Assembly: GCA_033977485.1 (NCBI GenBank) | Contig: CM066988.1 | Location: 71,291,169 to 71,355,168, forward strand | DNA length: 64,000 nucleotides | Reading direction: 5' to 3' | Source: Hydrangea macrophylla | Lineage: Eukaryota; Streptophyta; Magnoliopsida; Cornales; Hydrangeaceae | Part shown: positions 35,590 to 46,747 of the stretch, in pieces | Layout of the letters: each line of letters opens with the position of its first letter | Numbering within the stretch: position 1 is the first letter of the stretch | Position numbers and translations under genes: made by a program | Notes under the pieces: model-generated | What the model was told of the DNA's origin: nothing | Database searches by the model: none | Seen by the model: only the letters and a program-made list of their open reading frames with translations

Positions 35590-37870
35590 AAAACATCTAT
35601 AGATTGCTCTATAGACTCTTAGAGACAATAGTCTGTACGCCAAGTTCAGCAAGTGTTAATTCTGGCTTTAGGAAGTCAAATTCTTAGGACATGTGATATC
35701 GCAGGATGGAATTTCTATGGACTCATCTAAGATTGCTGCAATCTTGAGCTAGAATAGACCGACCAATTTGACCAAAGTTAGGAGTTTTCTTGGATTGACT
35801 GGGTATTACCGGAGATTTGTGGAAGGATTCTCCAAAATTACAGGACCATTGGCGAGCCTGACAAGGAAAGAGATGAAGTATGAATGGACTAACAAGCATG
35901 CGGGTGCATTTCAGAAATTGAAAGATAGACTAACCTCAGCACAAGTTCTTGCAATACCCAAGATTGGCGAACGATTCATAATTTATAGTAACGCATCACT
36001 GCAAGGACTTGGTTGTGTGCTAATGCAAGATGGGAATGTTATTACATATAGATTAAGACAATCGAAACCACATGATAAGAATTATCCAATGTACGACTTA
36101 GAACTTGCTGTGATCATGTTTGTCCTGAAGATTCGGAAACACTACTTGTATAGAGAAAAGTTCGAGTTGTTCTCGAACCACAAGAGTTTAAGGTACCTAT
36201 TCTCTCAAAAGGAGTTGAACATGCAACAACAAAGATGGATGGAACTACTTAAGGACTTTCTCTTTGCAGTACCATCCAGGTAAAGCAAATGTTGTAGCTG
36301 ACGTATTAAGCCGAAGACCCCCCCCCCCCTTATGATTGCTACGATTTTGATTAGAGAATGGCGAGCATTGGAGACACTAGTCACATTCGACCATCGACCA
36401 GTGGAATTAGGAGAAGGATAACACTTTGGATGTCTTATCGTGCAATCGACTCCCATCATCCATATCTTAGAAGCTCAACAGCTAACCAAAGATTTGAAGC
36501 TATGATTTACTAAGATGTCTGCAAAGGAACCAGAAATATGGAGTATCAGTGTAGACGGAGCATTGAGATGTAAAGGTAGACTTTGTGTGCCAAATGACGG
36601 TACTCTCAGAAAGGATATTTTGGATGAAGTGCATAAGTCAAGGATGACTATCCACCTTGGAGGAAACAAGATGTATAAGGAATTGAAGAGGAACTTGTGG
36701 TGGGAAGGAATGAAGCAAGAAGTAGCTGAGTACGTATCGCAATGTCTTGTTTGGAAACAAGTGAAGGCAGAACATCAGAAACCACCTAGACTGCTACAAC
36801 CATTACCGATTCCCCAATGGAAATGGGAACACATCACTATGGATTTCGTGGTTGGTTTGCCAAAGTCACAGCAAAACCATGATGTTATTTGTGTAATAGT
36901 GGATCGACTCACCAAAATGGCGCATTTCATCGCTTACAGCATTACGTACCTAGTCAAAAGATTGAGCTAGATGTATCAATAATAAGTTGTCCGACTATAT
37001 GGTGTACCTGTCTCAATAGTATCGGATCAAGATTCGCGCTTCACCGTAGAATTCTGGAAGACCCTTCAGACAATAGTGGGAACTTCACTGAACATGAGTT
37101 TAACCTTTCATCCACAGACAGACGGCCAAACAGAACGAGTTAACCAAGTGATGGAAGATATGTTACAAACCTATGTTATTGAATTCGAGAGTTCAGAGGA
37201 GATGCATCTGCCTTTAATCGAGTTCGCCTACAATAATAGCTATCACATGAGCATAAGGATGGCACCGTTTGAAGCTTTATATGGAAGACCTTGCCAATTG
37301 CCACTATGTTGGGCTAAAGTCAGAGATACTCAACTACTTGGGTCTGAGATGATTCGGGAAACCAGCAAGAAGATCGTACGAGAGAAGATGAGGACAACAC
37401 AATCCAGACACAAGAGCTATGCCGACAAGCGACGAAAAGATTTAGAGTTTGTAGTTGGAGATCATGTACTACTCAAAGTTTTGCCAGTTAGAGGTATCGT
37501 TAGATTCGGGCAGAAGAGAGGCAAATTATCGTCGTGATTCATTGGATCGTTCGAGATCTTAGAACGTGTTGGAAAAGTAGCCTATAGACTTGCGTTACCA
37601 CCGAAGATGTCAGGAGTGCACAATGTTTTCCACATTAGCATGTTGAGAAAGTGTACCCACAACCCAGTGCACGAGATTAGTTTTGAAGATATCGAGGTGA
37701 ACGAGAATGTGACATTTAACGAAGGACTAGTGTGTATTCTAGACCAAGGAGTGAAGAAGCTCAGAAACAAGGAGATCTCACTAGTGAAGATTTAGTGAAA
37801 GTACCATGACAAAGAAGAAGCTTCATGGAAATTGGAGTAAGACATGCGAGAGAAGTTTTTGTTTTTGTTT
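35590..37870 (+). pseudogene. 5'-truncated chromovirus pol (RT end, RNase H, integrase, chromodomain)
   Basis: Degenerate frame. RT C-terminus and connection at about 35590-35830 ([18 protein letters not shown]), RNase H at about 35960-36300 ([17 protein letters not shown]: the usual first Asp is Asn), and integrase from about 36640 (HLGGNKMYKELKRNLWWEG, DFVVGLPKSQ, HPQTDGQTERVNQVMEDML). A chromodomain-like tail follows after PPKMSGVHNVFHISML. Several stops sit where relatives have Gln or Trp (TAA or TAG), and frames shift near 36285 and 36970. The second zinc-binding Cys pair of the integrase is damaged (CLVWKQVK). Gag, protease and most of RT are absent. Its own 3' LTR follows directly. Confidence 0.9.
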
Positions 37871-38027
37871 TGACCCTGCTTACTTTGGATTTCGGGGATA
37901 AAATCTTTCATAAGTGGTGGATGATGTAATACCGTGTATTTCTTTAATGTAATTATATGAATATGACCTTGTATTCCTCTTTTAAATACTTGTATGAGTT
38001 TAGATTTACCTTTGGTGTAATCTGTAT

Positions 38028-38103
38028 CCCAATCGATTGGATTCCCAATCGATTGCCTTATCTTGGATACCAATCGATTAGCATCCTATACCAATTGATT
38101 GGA
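38028..38103. repeat. CAATCGATTG cluster upstream of LTR TATA
   Basis: Four copies or near-copies (CCAATCGATTGG, CCAATCGATTGC, CCAATCGATTAG, CCAATTGATTGG). Confidence 0.85.
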
Positions 38104-38563
38104 AGTAGCTATTTTGATTCCTTTGCTTTGGCTGTGTGAACACTTATCCTCTCTATATATATGGACTCATTTTGGACGTGTTTGGGGTTCCAGAAATCAG
38201 TTTCTAGAGAGAGAGAGTATTGTGTGTTATATATATATACACACTCATATATATATATACATCCAGACTCATACACACATACATGAACTGAAGGAGAAGA
38301 AGAAAAGGAGACCAGAAGAAAGAAAGAGAAAGAAAGAATGGAAAAGAAGACAGAGGAAGACCGAGAGAGAGGAAGAGCCATTGAAGTCCAAACTTCAAAT
38401 TCACACACACAAACACCCCCTATACACTTAAGGTGAGTTCTAAACTCACTTGGTAGCACAATATTGATGTTAGGACTTGTTTATATGAAGATAAGAAGCA
38501 TGGATCATGTTTTTCCATATTTATGTTGTTGAACTGTCTTCACTATGAAGAAGACAAAGTCCC

Positions 38564-38783
38564 AATTGATTGGGACTTTTCCCAATCGATTGTCATCTTT
38601 CATAACCCAATCGATTTCCATATTATACAATCGATTGCCATTATAGATACGCCAATCGATTACCAAAGTTAGCAATCAATTGGTATGGATTGTGATCAAA
38701 TTGATTGGACTTTTTTCCAATCAATTGTTACTATTTTTATACCAATCGATTGGACCTCTAACCCAATCGATTGGCAGTTACAG
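38564..38783. repeat. CAATCGATTG cluster downstream of LTR TATA
   Basis: About ten copies, several decayed (CAATCAATTG, CAATTGATTG). This mirrors the two-cluster layout of the 30838-33078 LTR. Confidence 0.85.
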
Positions 38784-39605
38784 AATGTTGATATTCCTAT
38801 TTAGTTTATATTATAACTGTTTAGTTGTTTATATACTCTTCTAAATACCCCGCATGTAATACAGACGTGACAATGAAAAAATGCGACGTAGGATCGTAGT
38901 AACGTTGAGATTAAAGAATGATGTTGTAACGTTAAATAATGCAATCGTTATGAATCCTTTGGAGTTATCATTCGTTTCATTCAATGTAGTCAGACCACAT
39001 ATAACTATCATGTATCAATGTTACGGTTGAACTTAAGTAGGTTTGTTAAGATTCGGGAACCTTGCGTAGGTAAGTCCTAGTCGATTATATGTTCTTAAAA
39101 GCGGTAGACAGACGAAGGTGTCTATGGCTTGTGGTGGACTGGACCAGTAGCCCTAAGATAGCCAGATGATCTAATCATATGTTCTTAAAAGCGGTAGATA
39201 TACAAAGGTGCTATGACTTGTGGTGGATCATGATCACTGGTAGGCGTCACTAAGTCATGGCATTAGAATAATTTACCGTTGCTTAAAGCATTATATCCCT
39301 GTAGTGCGGTGAATTGGGCATATGTGTATAAAAGTTAGGGATGGACTAACGTGGTGTTCGTGACATGCGGTGAACTGTGCATATGTTCTAAAAAGTGGTG
39401 GATGGAACAATGGTGTATCTTTATAAGTGAACTACTGTTGAGTCTGTTCTTATATTCAGAATATATGTTGTCAGTCTTAATTTAGTAAGACGTTAGTAAT
39501 CAGATCATCGGTTTGATTAAAGGAGCTACCCTTACTAAAATCTAATTATTATCGTTCATAACTTGTAATAACTTCAATAGTTGATAACCTGTTAGTATCT
39601 AACTC

Positions 39606-39804
39606 ACTCAGCTTTCATTAAGCTGATGGCGTTTATGCCGCTGGACATTTCGACATTCCAGCGCACCCTGATTATGACTATGGAGGTAAAGAACTTGCAG
39701 GCAAGGACTACTATGCCGGTGACGATGCTTCTGTGGAGGATTATCCTGACGGAGGTCAGACAAAAGAGGACTACTACGCCGAGGACTACCTCTACGCCAA
39801 TTGA
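39606..39804 (+). other. LTR-internal block open in two frames
   Basis: The block starting GCTTTCATTAAGCTGATGGC has one frame with ATG at 39626-39628 giving 61 codons (MAFMPLDISTFQRTL...). A second frame, lacking an ATG, reads a Tyr/Asp-rich peptide ending EDYYAEDYLYAN. Both frames are open at the same length in the relative on the minus strand (about 31148-31340). Substitutions between the two show no third-position bias, so I do not call a gene. Confidence 0.5.
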
Positions 39805-40113
39805 AGATTAGGCTAGATTGTAGTTTAGTTATCCTTATTGTTTTCAGACCTTTTTATATCAGGCATATGTTGCCTTAACATTTGTGTTTCCGTTATGTTC
39901 TATTTTATTCAAGACTCTGATTTGTAGTTTAGTAACTTCCTTTTGACTATAAGTTATGTTTTAACTGGAACCTAGATTATATTATATTATCTTTACCCTT
40001 TCTGTTGTTTAGTACTGCGTGGTGTAGACAATCATATGACTTCACCAGTCGCTGCCTTTGGACCCAAAAAGGAAATTTATTTTTCTTTAATTTTGCCGTT
40101 CTGGAGCGTGACA

Positions 40114-42524
40114 CTCAGAGATACCTCATTTCTTTAATTCTATTTTCATTTTCAATTACAACTTAGAACTTTGGGACAATTCGTGTTCCCAAATTCTCAA
40201 TCGTCTCTTATTTTCTTGTGATATGCAGTGGCTAGGATCGGGTTCTCAAAATCAGCACGCAAAATCTTTTTTTTTTATACTCTAACTTTTGCCTGGGTGC
40301 CCTTTTGGGTATTCATTCTAGCGAGCTTTTTTTCTTTTTCTTTTTCTTTTTCTTTTTTTCAAGAAAATGAGTTCATTTGAAATGTTGGACTACCATCAAT
40401 GACTGAGTTCGCACGACTTTTAGTTGGACTAATTCACATGGCTCTCAATTGGATTGGCTCATGCTCTTTGGCACGAGGTTTTAGAAATGGGGAGAAAAAG
40501 GGTTAAACAAGTCCCAAGTAACTATCGAACATATCTTTTCCAAATTTGAGCAAAAGCTTCTTTAAATTCTTAAAGTAAGACTAATCAATTCCTAGCTTTC
40601 TTCAGTGTTAGCGCAAAATCGACTTCGATCCTTTCAAGATTTTATTTTTCAATACAAAGATTTATTAACAGAGTAATATCCGCAATAATCTGAGAAGTGA
40701 CATTTTCAGCTAAACGATTCATTCATGCATGACTAAGCGCATTAGATTAAGCAAATCATGATTTAATTCCATTAATAGAAAGGAGAGGGTTATAATACTT
40801 GACATAGATTCAAAGCAACTCTACGAGAGACAAACTTAACCACAATACTAAACTCAAAATACTCAAAACATAAAATGTAGTTGACTCAACTCGATCTCAA
40901 ATGGAGTGTCACTGTGACTTTCTTATTCTCTATCTTTTCTTTCTTTTAAAGAGCATCCACATTGGTTTCAAGAAGCAGTAGTTCCAAACACCATTACTTT
41001 ATCATCTCTCCTTAAGCTTTCTTAGGTTCTCTATTTCTCAACTAAGGCTCGAACTCCTTGGCTAATCCCTCGGGCCTTGCAATGAATTTTTTTTTCAATA
41101 ATCAATTTCAAATAGTCAAAGATTTCAACTTTTGGATTTCAAAGACCTTTTTTCCAAAGCAAAGAGTGAAAAAATTCATGTAAAGAATTTTCAAGAAAAA
41201 TTCATTCTTCCTAGGAGTTTATTAGGACGTAATATTGACATTGCACTCGTGAGACGTATGCAATGCTCATGTATGTAATGCATGTGGATGCATCCTAATC
41301 TAGAATGAAATGCAACCCTAATCTAGCTTAGCATGTCAGCACATAAGCAAGTAAGTGCCTTGAGTATGCTACTCATCCTACTAACTTAATCATTTGTTCA
41401 AGGACTTGGGATTTTGAAATGATCATATGATAGCTCAGATTTTCAAAAAAGGGTATTTTGCCCACAATTTTAAATATAGAGAGTGACTTGAAAATTTTTC
41501 AAAAAGATGTTGTGAGCTTTTGATCGTTTAGAGTGCAAATTTGCAATTTTCAAAAGATGAGATGAGCAGATTTGGATGTTTCCAAAATTCAAGTCAAATT
41601 TTCAAAATAGTAATCAATACCTTGCCCAACTTTGCAAAGTGGGTTTTCAAAAGCGATGGTTTGAAAATATTTTGAAAAGTTTTAGGATTTTCGAAAGAAG
41701 GTTTTAAAGGTTCTTAAAACTTTCGAAGGGGTTTTCAAAATATGAGTAGAGAGAACTCAAAGGGACTGAAAAGGGAAAATATAGTAAAAATAATGGTGAG
41801 ACTTCATTGCGTGAAAGAGTGAAAGTGCAAGCTTATTTCGAGATCAAGTTTTGGCCGTAGAGCAAGGGCAAGCTCTGGTTTCAGGGAAAGCAGATAAGTA
41901 TGCCTAGTGTAATTCATTATCAAAGCTTGCCCCGCCCGCTCCTTTCCTGCCTTCTTAACATAAAAACCAGTCTCCTTGGCAAACTAAACCCAAAGTGATG
42001 GAGAGCAAGCTAAAGGCTAGAGAGAGGCATAAATGGAGACAAAGGCACAACGTCAAGAAGAAAGGGAGTATAGGCGACAACGGGGAAATTAGAGAAGAGG
42101 AAGTGATGGTGAAAGAAGAAGGCAAGGAAGAAATAAAATGAGACACATGGGATAAGGAGGCAGTGGAGATAAGCCCGAATAAACTTCTCGTCACATCCAT
42201 CATCAGCGACAGGACCCGAGGGAGGGGACAGGCATTACTTGATTGAAAAGAAACTGGCTTGAACATGGGATTTTACTTCATGCTAATAATCCTAATTTAT
42301 AACTGGTCGGTAACCCCACCTAGGTAACCTATCACTCCAACTTACAGGGCTTACCTTTAAACAGAAAGTGTAACGACTTAGAAGGAAACCGGTCTAGAAA
42401 ATGACTATTAGTTAGACAGAGTAGTCAATTAATTGAAACTATTACAAGGACTATACTAGAACAGGCTCCCATAGAACACAACTACACCTGGCTTGAAAAT
42501 AAGCATTATATGGGCGAAGATAAG
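40114..42524 (+). mobile_element. Tat-like internal non-coding region
   Basis: GCAGTGGCTAGGATCGGGTT and GCCTGGGTGCCCTTTTGGG (about 40228-40308) resemble the untranslated leader of Tat-lineage elements. Long stretches of TTTTCAAAA-type sequence and a decayed GTAACCCCACCTAGG segment follow. No gag or pol was found. It ends with ATAAG (42520-42524), the left target duplication of the following element. Confidence 0.5.
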
Positions 42525-43823
42525 TGATCGGGAGAGAACGAATCCTAATTACATGCCTTAATTCACATTTGTTAGTACTTTTTTATCCTATTTTTTGTAT
42601 ATTTTTACTTCGTTTTCTATTTTCTATCAGAATTTGGAGAAAAGTAAGGATTCCAAGTTAAATGGGGTGAAAAAGAAGAAGATAAGAAGCTAAAAAACCC
42701 ACATCGCGCGCGCGGCCCGCTCGCGCGAAACCCAGGAAATCGCTCGCGTGAACTCCCAATATTGCGCTCGCGCGGCCTGCTCGCGCGACCTATGTAAAAA
42801 CCAAATACGTGTATTTCAGTATTTTGAAGACTCCTACGCGAACGAAACTGCCTAATTACGTCTGGAAAGCTAAATACAGCAGTTTTAGTGCGAATTGGGT
42901 TAGAAAAGCTTCCAAAACCTGCTCCAAATCTATAAATACTCAATTATACTTCAATTTAGGGATAGACAATTAATATACACAAAATATACAACAAAAACTT
43001 CAGCCATTGAGAAGAAGAAGAAGACCAAGTATTCCCATGGCCTCCTCCATCAACCTCTTGCCGTTCATCAATTCTATGGCCAACTAAACTCAAGATCTAG
43101 GGTTTCCATGAAACCCTAGCCAAGTAATAGGGTGTATTTTATGTTTTTATTTTAATTTTATTATGTATGGATGATAGTTACATGTTCCGAGGATTTTTAT
43201 AAATAAATCGTGCTTTTATTCATTAAATCGATACTTTCAAAGTTTACTCGTGTCTTAAATCTATTTTGATGGTAGTGTGCTCAATGATCTATGCTTGTTG
43301 TGCATGTTTAGATTATTTACATGTAATGGTGCTTAAATTGAATTGTGCTATCAAGTATCTGAATAGTCCATGCCTAGATTAGACGGATTATACCACAACC
43401 CTAGTTTAGTGTGAGATAATTCGTGCTAACCGAAGATGGATTATGTTGGTACTTGAACCATAATTATTTTCTTGAAGGAGGAATTGGGCTTGTAGCTACA
43501 ATTCCCCATTATCATCCAACATAATAAGCTAAAGTAATTCGTAAATACCCTAATCATGAAGCTAGTGGTGGATTTGCAATCCTAGGTTCCTTAAACTTAT
43601 TATTAAAACAAATATTTAATTGCTTTCATAATTTAGATTTACTTTTATTGTTGTTAGTTTAATTCAAATTAAATCCAAAATCCGTTTTTCTTAATTAACT
43701 AAATTTAGGTTTTAAAAATTAAATTGCGTAGTATTCAATCTCTGTGGATTCAACCTTTACTTCCACACTGCAAATCTTTAGAAAAGTAAAGTATACTTTT
43801 ATATCTTGATTTTGACAAGATCA
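42525..43823 (+). repeat. 5' LTR of the Athila-like element
   Basis: TGATCGGGAGAGAACGAAT to TTTTGACAAGATCA, 1299 bp. A GC-rich motif block at about 42700-42790 (CGCGCGGCCCGCTCGCGCGA) stands out from the AT-rich surroundings. Confidence 0.92.
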
Positions 43824-43829
43824 AATTTT

Positions 43830-43846
43830 TGGCGCCATTGCCGGGA
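43830..43846 (+). promoter_or_regulatory. Primer-binding site, tRNA-Asp type
   Basis: TGGCGCCATTGCCGGGA starts six bases after the LTR. It matches, with small differences, the complement of the tRNA-Asp 3' end used by Athila-lineage elements. Confidence 0.85.
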
Positions 43847-44242
43847 ATTGCATTACTACCTTTAGTTTTAGAATCTCAGTTTAGTTAATTCGTAAATACT
43901 AGATTAGGTTTTATTTTATTTTTTTTCTTATTTTTTGTTTTTGTTTTAAGTTACTAGCTTTTCTTTTTGGTTTGTAGTTTCTCAAAGTAATCAAATTCTA
44001 GCGTTTGAGTAGAGCAGCTGTGCACGTCAAAGGAGCTTACGCGGAAAAAACAATTCAAGTAAATCGCTTTCTTTGAAACTTCGCATCAAATCACTGTAAG
44101 TCCGGGCGCTGAGACGCAATTACTTGCATTAGGTTAGTTGTGTAGTGAGCACTGCGTTAGCTAGGAAACCCGGGGCGCTGGGCTTTGACGCGAATCACTA
44201 CATAAGGATATATAATTATATGCATCATAGTAGTACTGTGTG
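43847..44242 (+). other. Leader of the Athila-like element up to the nested insertion
   Basis: Non-coding. It ends with GTGTG (44238-44242), the target duplication of the chromovirus, and resumes at 53853. Confidence 0.7.
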
Positions 44243-44807
44243 TGTCACGCCCCGACGTAGCATAATTCAGGAAAGCATTTAATTTCCTTTATGGACTCGT
44301 AGGTCATGACAAGTGAGTATGACCAATTGTCCTTGCAACAAATAACTTAACAAACATTTCTAGAGCAAAGGATACTAACAAAAACATAAGCTCCGAAATA
44401 AAAACTTACTAAACTATTACAGCAGTCATAGTCTTAGGCACAAAACGCCTTATTCAAAAGTCTAAACTAGTTTATTACAAAACCCAAATTAAAAGACATA
44501 GGAAATATAAAGCAGCCTCCTGGAAAGTCTCCTGACTCTAAGTAGCATAGTCAAAATACCCTGGCTGCTCCTGACCCTGAAAATCTGGACGTACAGTCCA
44601 GGACGCATCAACGCCGTCAGCTTATGAAAGCTGGTGAGCAAAATAAACAAGTGCTCGCAATGTATATATAAGCATATAAACAACGGTGCAATTTAACTTT
44701 TAAAAGCAATAAATATGTGACCATGCATGAGCAATGTAATATCTCATCTTTCTGACTCTTTTCTCTCAACAAAACTCAACACAACCAAACCATTATCTCA
44801 GATACCA

Positions 44808-45155
44808 GGAATACTATCCGATCGATATCCAAAACAACACACCAAACTATCGCTTCAGATACCAGGAATAATATCCGATCGATATCTAAGCCACACTCAA
44901 TACCATCATTTCGGATACCAGGAATACTATCCGATCAATATCCGAAACAAGCGCCCTAGATACCAGGAATAATATCCGATCGATATCTAAGCCGTACACA
45001 ACACTACCACCATCGCTTCGGATATCAGGAATACTATCCGATCAATATCCGAAACGCGCGCCTTAGATACCAGGAATACTATCCGATCGATATCTAAGTC
45101 GTACACGACACTGTCGCCTCCAATACCAGGAATAATATCCGATCGATATTGAGGT
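44808..45155. repeat. ATACCAGGAATA / TCCGATCGATAT array
   Basis: Eight units of about 40-50 bp, each with GATACCAGGAATA(C/A)TATCC followed by GATC(G/A)ATATC. The twin array is at 51974-52330. Confidence 0.9.
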
Positions 45156-45449
45156 CGCACACCAGACCGCTACTCTTTACTCTTTTCACGCTTTCTCACA
45201 CACATGCATGTTGACGCAACCTCGACCCTAATATGTATGTCAATGTTTCATAAATAACACCATTAATAAATCACAAAGCCGGAATAATCGTACGAGCATA
45301 AATTTTGGCCTAAGTTGTTCTTGTTTCGTACAATTCTTAAAACATAGACCTTTAAAACAATATTTTTGCCAAACTGTTCTTTAAAAACTTTTAAAACATT
45401 TTCCAAACAGTCCCTAATAAGGAAACATAGAAACTGCTCAAACTGCCAG

Positions 45450-45662
45450 GTCGCGCGAGCGGGTCGCGCGGGCGGGAGAGAGGTGATGTCGCGCGCGCGG
45501 GTCGCGCGAGCGAAGGAAAGGCCAGATCGCGCGAGCGGTCCGCGCGAGCGAAGGGGCAGAACAGGTCGCGCGAGCGGATCGCGCGAGCGAAGGGGGGGAA
45601 TGGTTCGCGCGAGCGGGTCGCGCGAGCGAGCCTCGCGCGAGCGGGTCGCGCGCGCGAGTTCT
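45450..45662. repeat. TCGCGCGAGCG array in 3' LTR
   Basis: About a dozen GCGCGAGCG motifs, mostly as pairs such as TCGCGCGAGCGGGTCGCGCG, separated by GAAGG-containing spacers. Two extra units compared with the 5' LTR account for most of the length difference. Confidence 0.92.
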
Positions 45663-46703
45663 TGCAGAATGTTATCTTCTTCGTCTTCTCCCCTGTTTCT
45701 GGTTTTAAAACTGAAATTTACCCATTTTCAGAATCTGTTCGTACTAAGACATGTGATATATGGTTCTCCTCGGTTTTCCGCGTAGATTAAGAATACGCGA
45801 TCAATTTTAACTAATACGGTTTATATCTCTAAATATTCGCGATTAAAGTGAGGGTGTCAAAACTTAAAATTGACGATACGTCGCGATACGGATGAATTAA
45901 CTCGTAGGATTCGAACCGTAGTCTATTGGGATCGATATCTTTCATTTCCAATTTACAGAATTGATTTTGGTTACGATTTCTAAAACTCCAATTCTCAAGC
46001 TTCAATGGTGTATTGATATATATACATATATACACACTTATATACACTGAAAAACACATATATAGACATTGAGAGTGAGTTTAAATTACTCACCGAGGCT
46101 AATTAGACCGAGAATTTGAGACCGAGAAATCCGCCGTAATATCCGTCGTCCAAACTCTAATTCTCCGTTCTTGATTTATATATACGTATATATATGGAGC
46201 TATGTATGTGCGTATCTATATATCTATAAACTGTATGTGTGTGTGTTGTGTGATCTTGAGAGAGCAAGAGAGTGATTGAGAGAATTTGAGAGAGTTTGAG
46301 AGAGTTTGGGAGAGTTTGGGAGTGAGAGATGAGAGACTGTGAGAAAGAGAGAGAAATCAACGTATATATAAATCCACAGTTTTGGGCTCCAAGAAAGCCA
46401 TGGATATCGCACGGTGTGGTTGAGCTCACGTGCTCCCACACCCAAGTCGCGGTAAAGGCGCAGTTTTAAAACAAAACTGGTATTTTTACGGTTGATATAA
46501 AAATGCAGAAAATAATATTAACGTAGGGATAAATTCCCGGTTATACAAAAAAATATAGATATCGATTTTGAAACCACAGAAAATATTTTGGAAATTACGG
46601 TTTGACCCCAGATAAATGTTTATAAATAGAAATTAAAACAGATGCTCATGGAAATGAAATGCCGTATTTATTTATTAATGATAATAAGATACAGGGCGTT
46701 ACA

Positions 46704-46716
46704 CCCTACCCACCTT
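46704..46716 (-). promoter_or_regulatory. Polypurine tract of the chromovirus
   Basis: On the minus strand AAGGTGGGTAGGG directly precedes the 3' LTR start TGTAACGCC. Confidence 0.85.
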
Positions 46717-46747
46717 AACAGAGATTTCGCCCCGAAATCTGAGCTAA

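Larger units (their letters stand above)
37925..40113 (+). mobile_element. 3' LTR of the truncated chromovirus
   Basis: It starts TGTAATACCGTGTA after the purine-rich AAGTGGTGGATGA and ends GTTCTGGAGCGTGACA. Length 2189 bp. A TATA-like CTATATATATGG lies at about 38151, a GA-rich stretch follows, then GGTGAGTT (38431). It is a relative of 30838-33078 on the opposite strand. Confidence 0.88.
44243..46703 (-). repeat. 3' LTR of the nested chromovirus
   Basis: 2461 bp. On plus, TGTCACGCCCCGACGTAGC to CAGGGCGTTACA. It contains arrays at 44808-45155 and 45450-45662 and the AACGCCGTCAGCTTATGAAA block at about 44609. Confidence 0.95.

Noticed and set aside
45366..45785. Open frame rich in Arg/Ala/Glu (and the twin at 52647-52934)
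   Set aside because: It is the translation of the GCGCGAGCG array in the chromovirus LTR, on the antisense strand of the element. Frame length follows from the repeat lacking stops.
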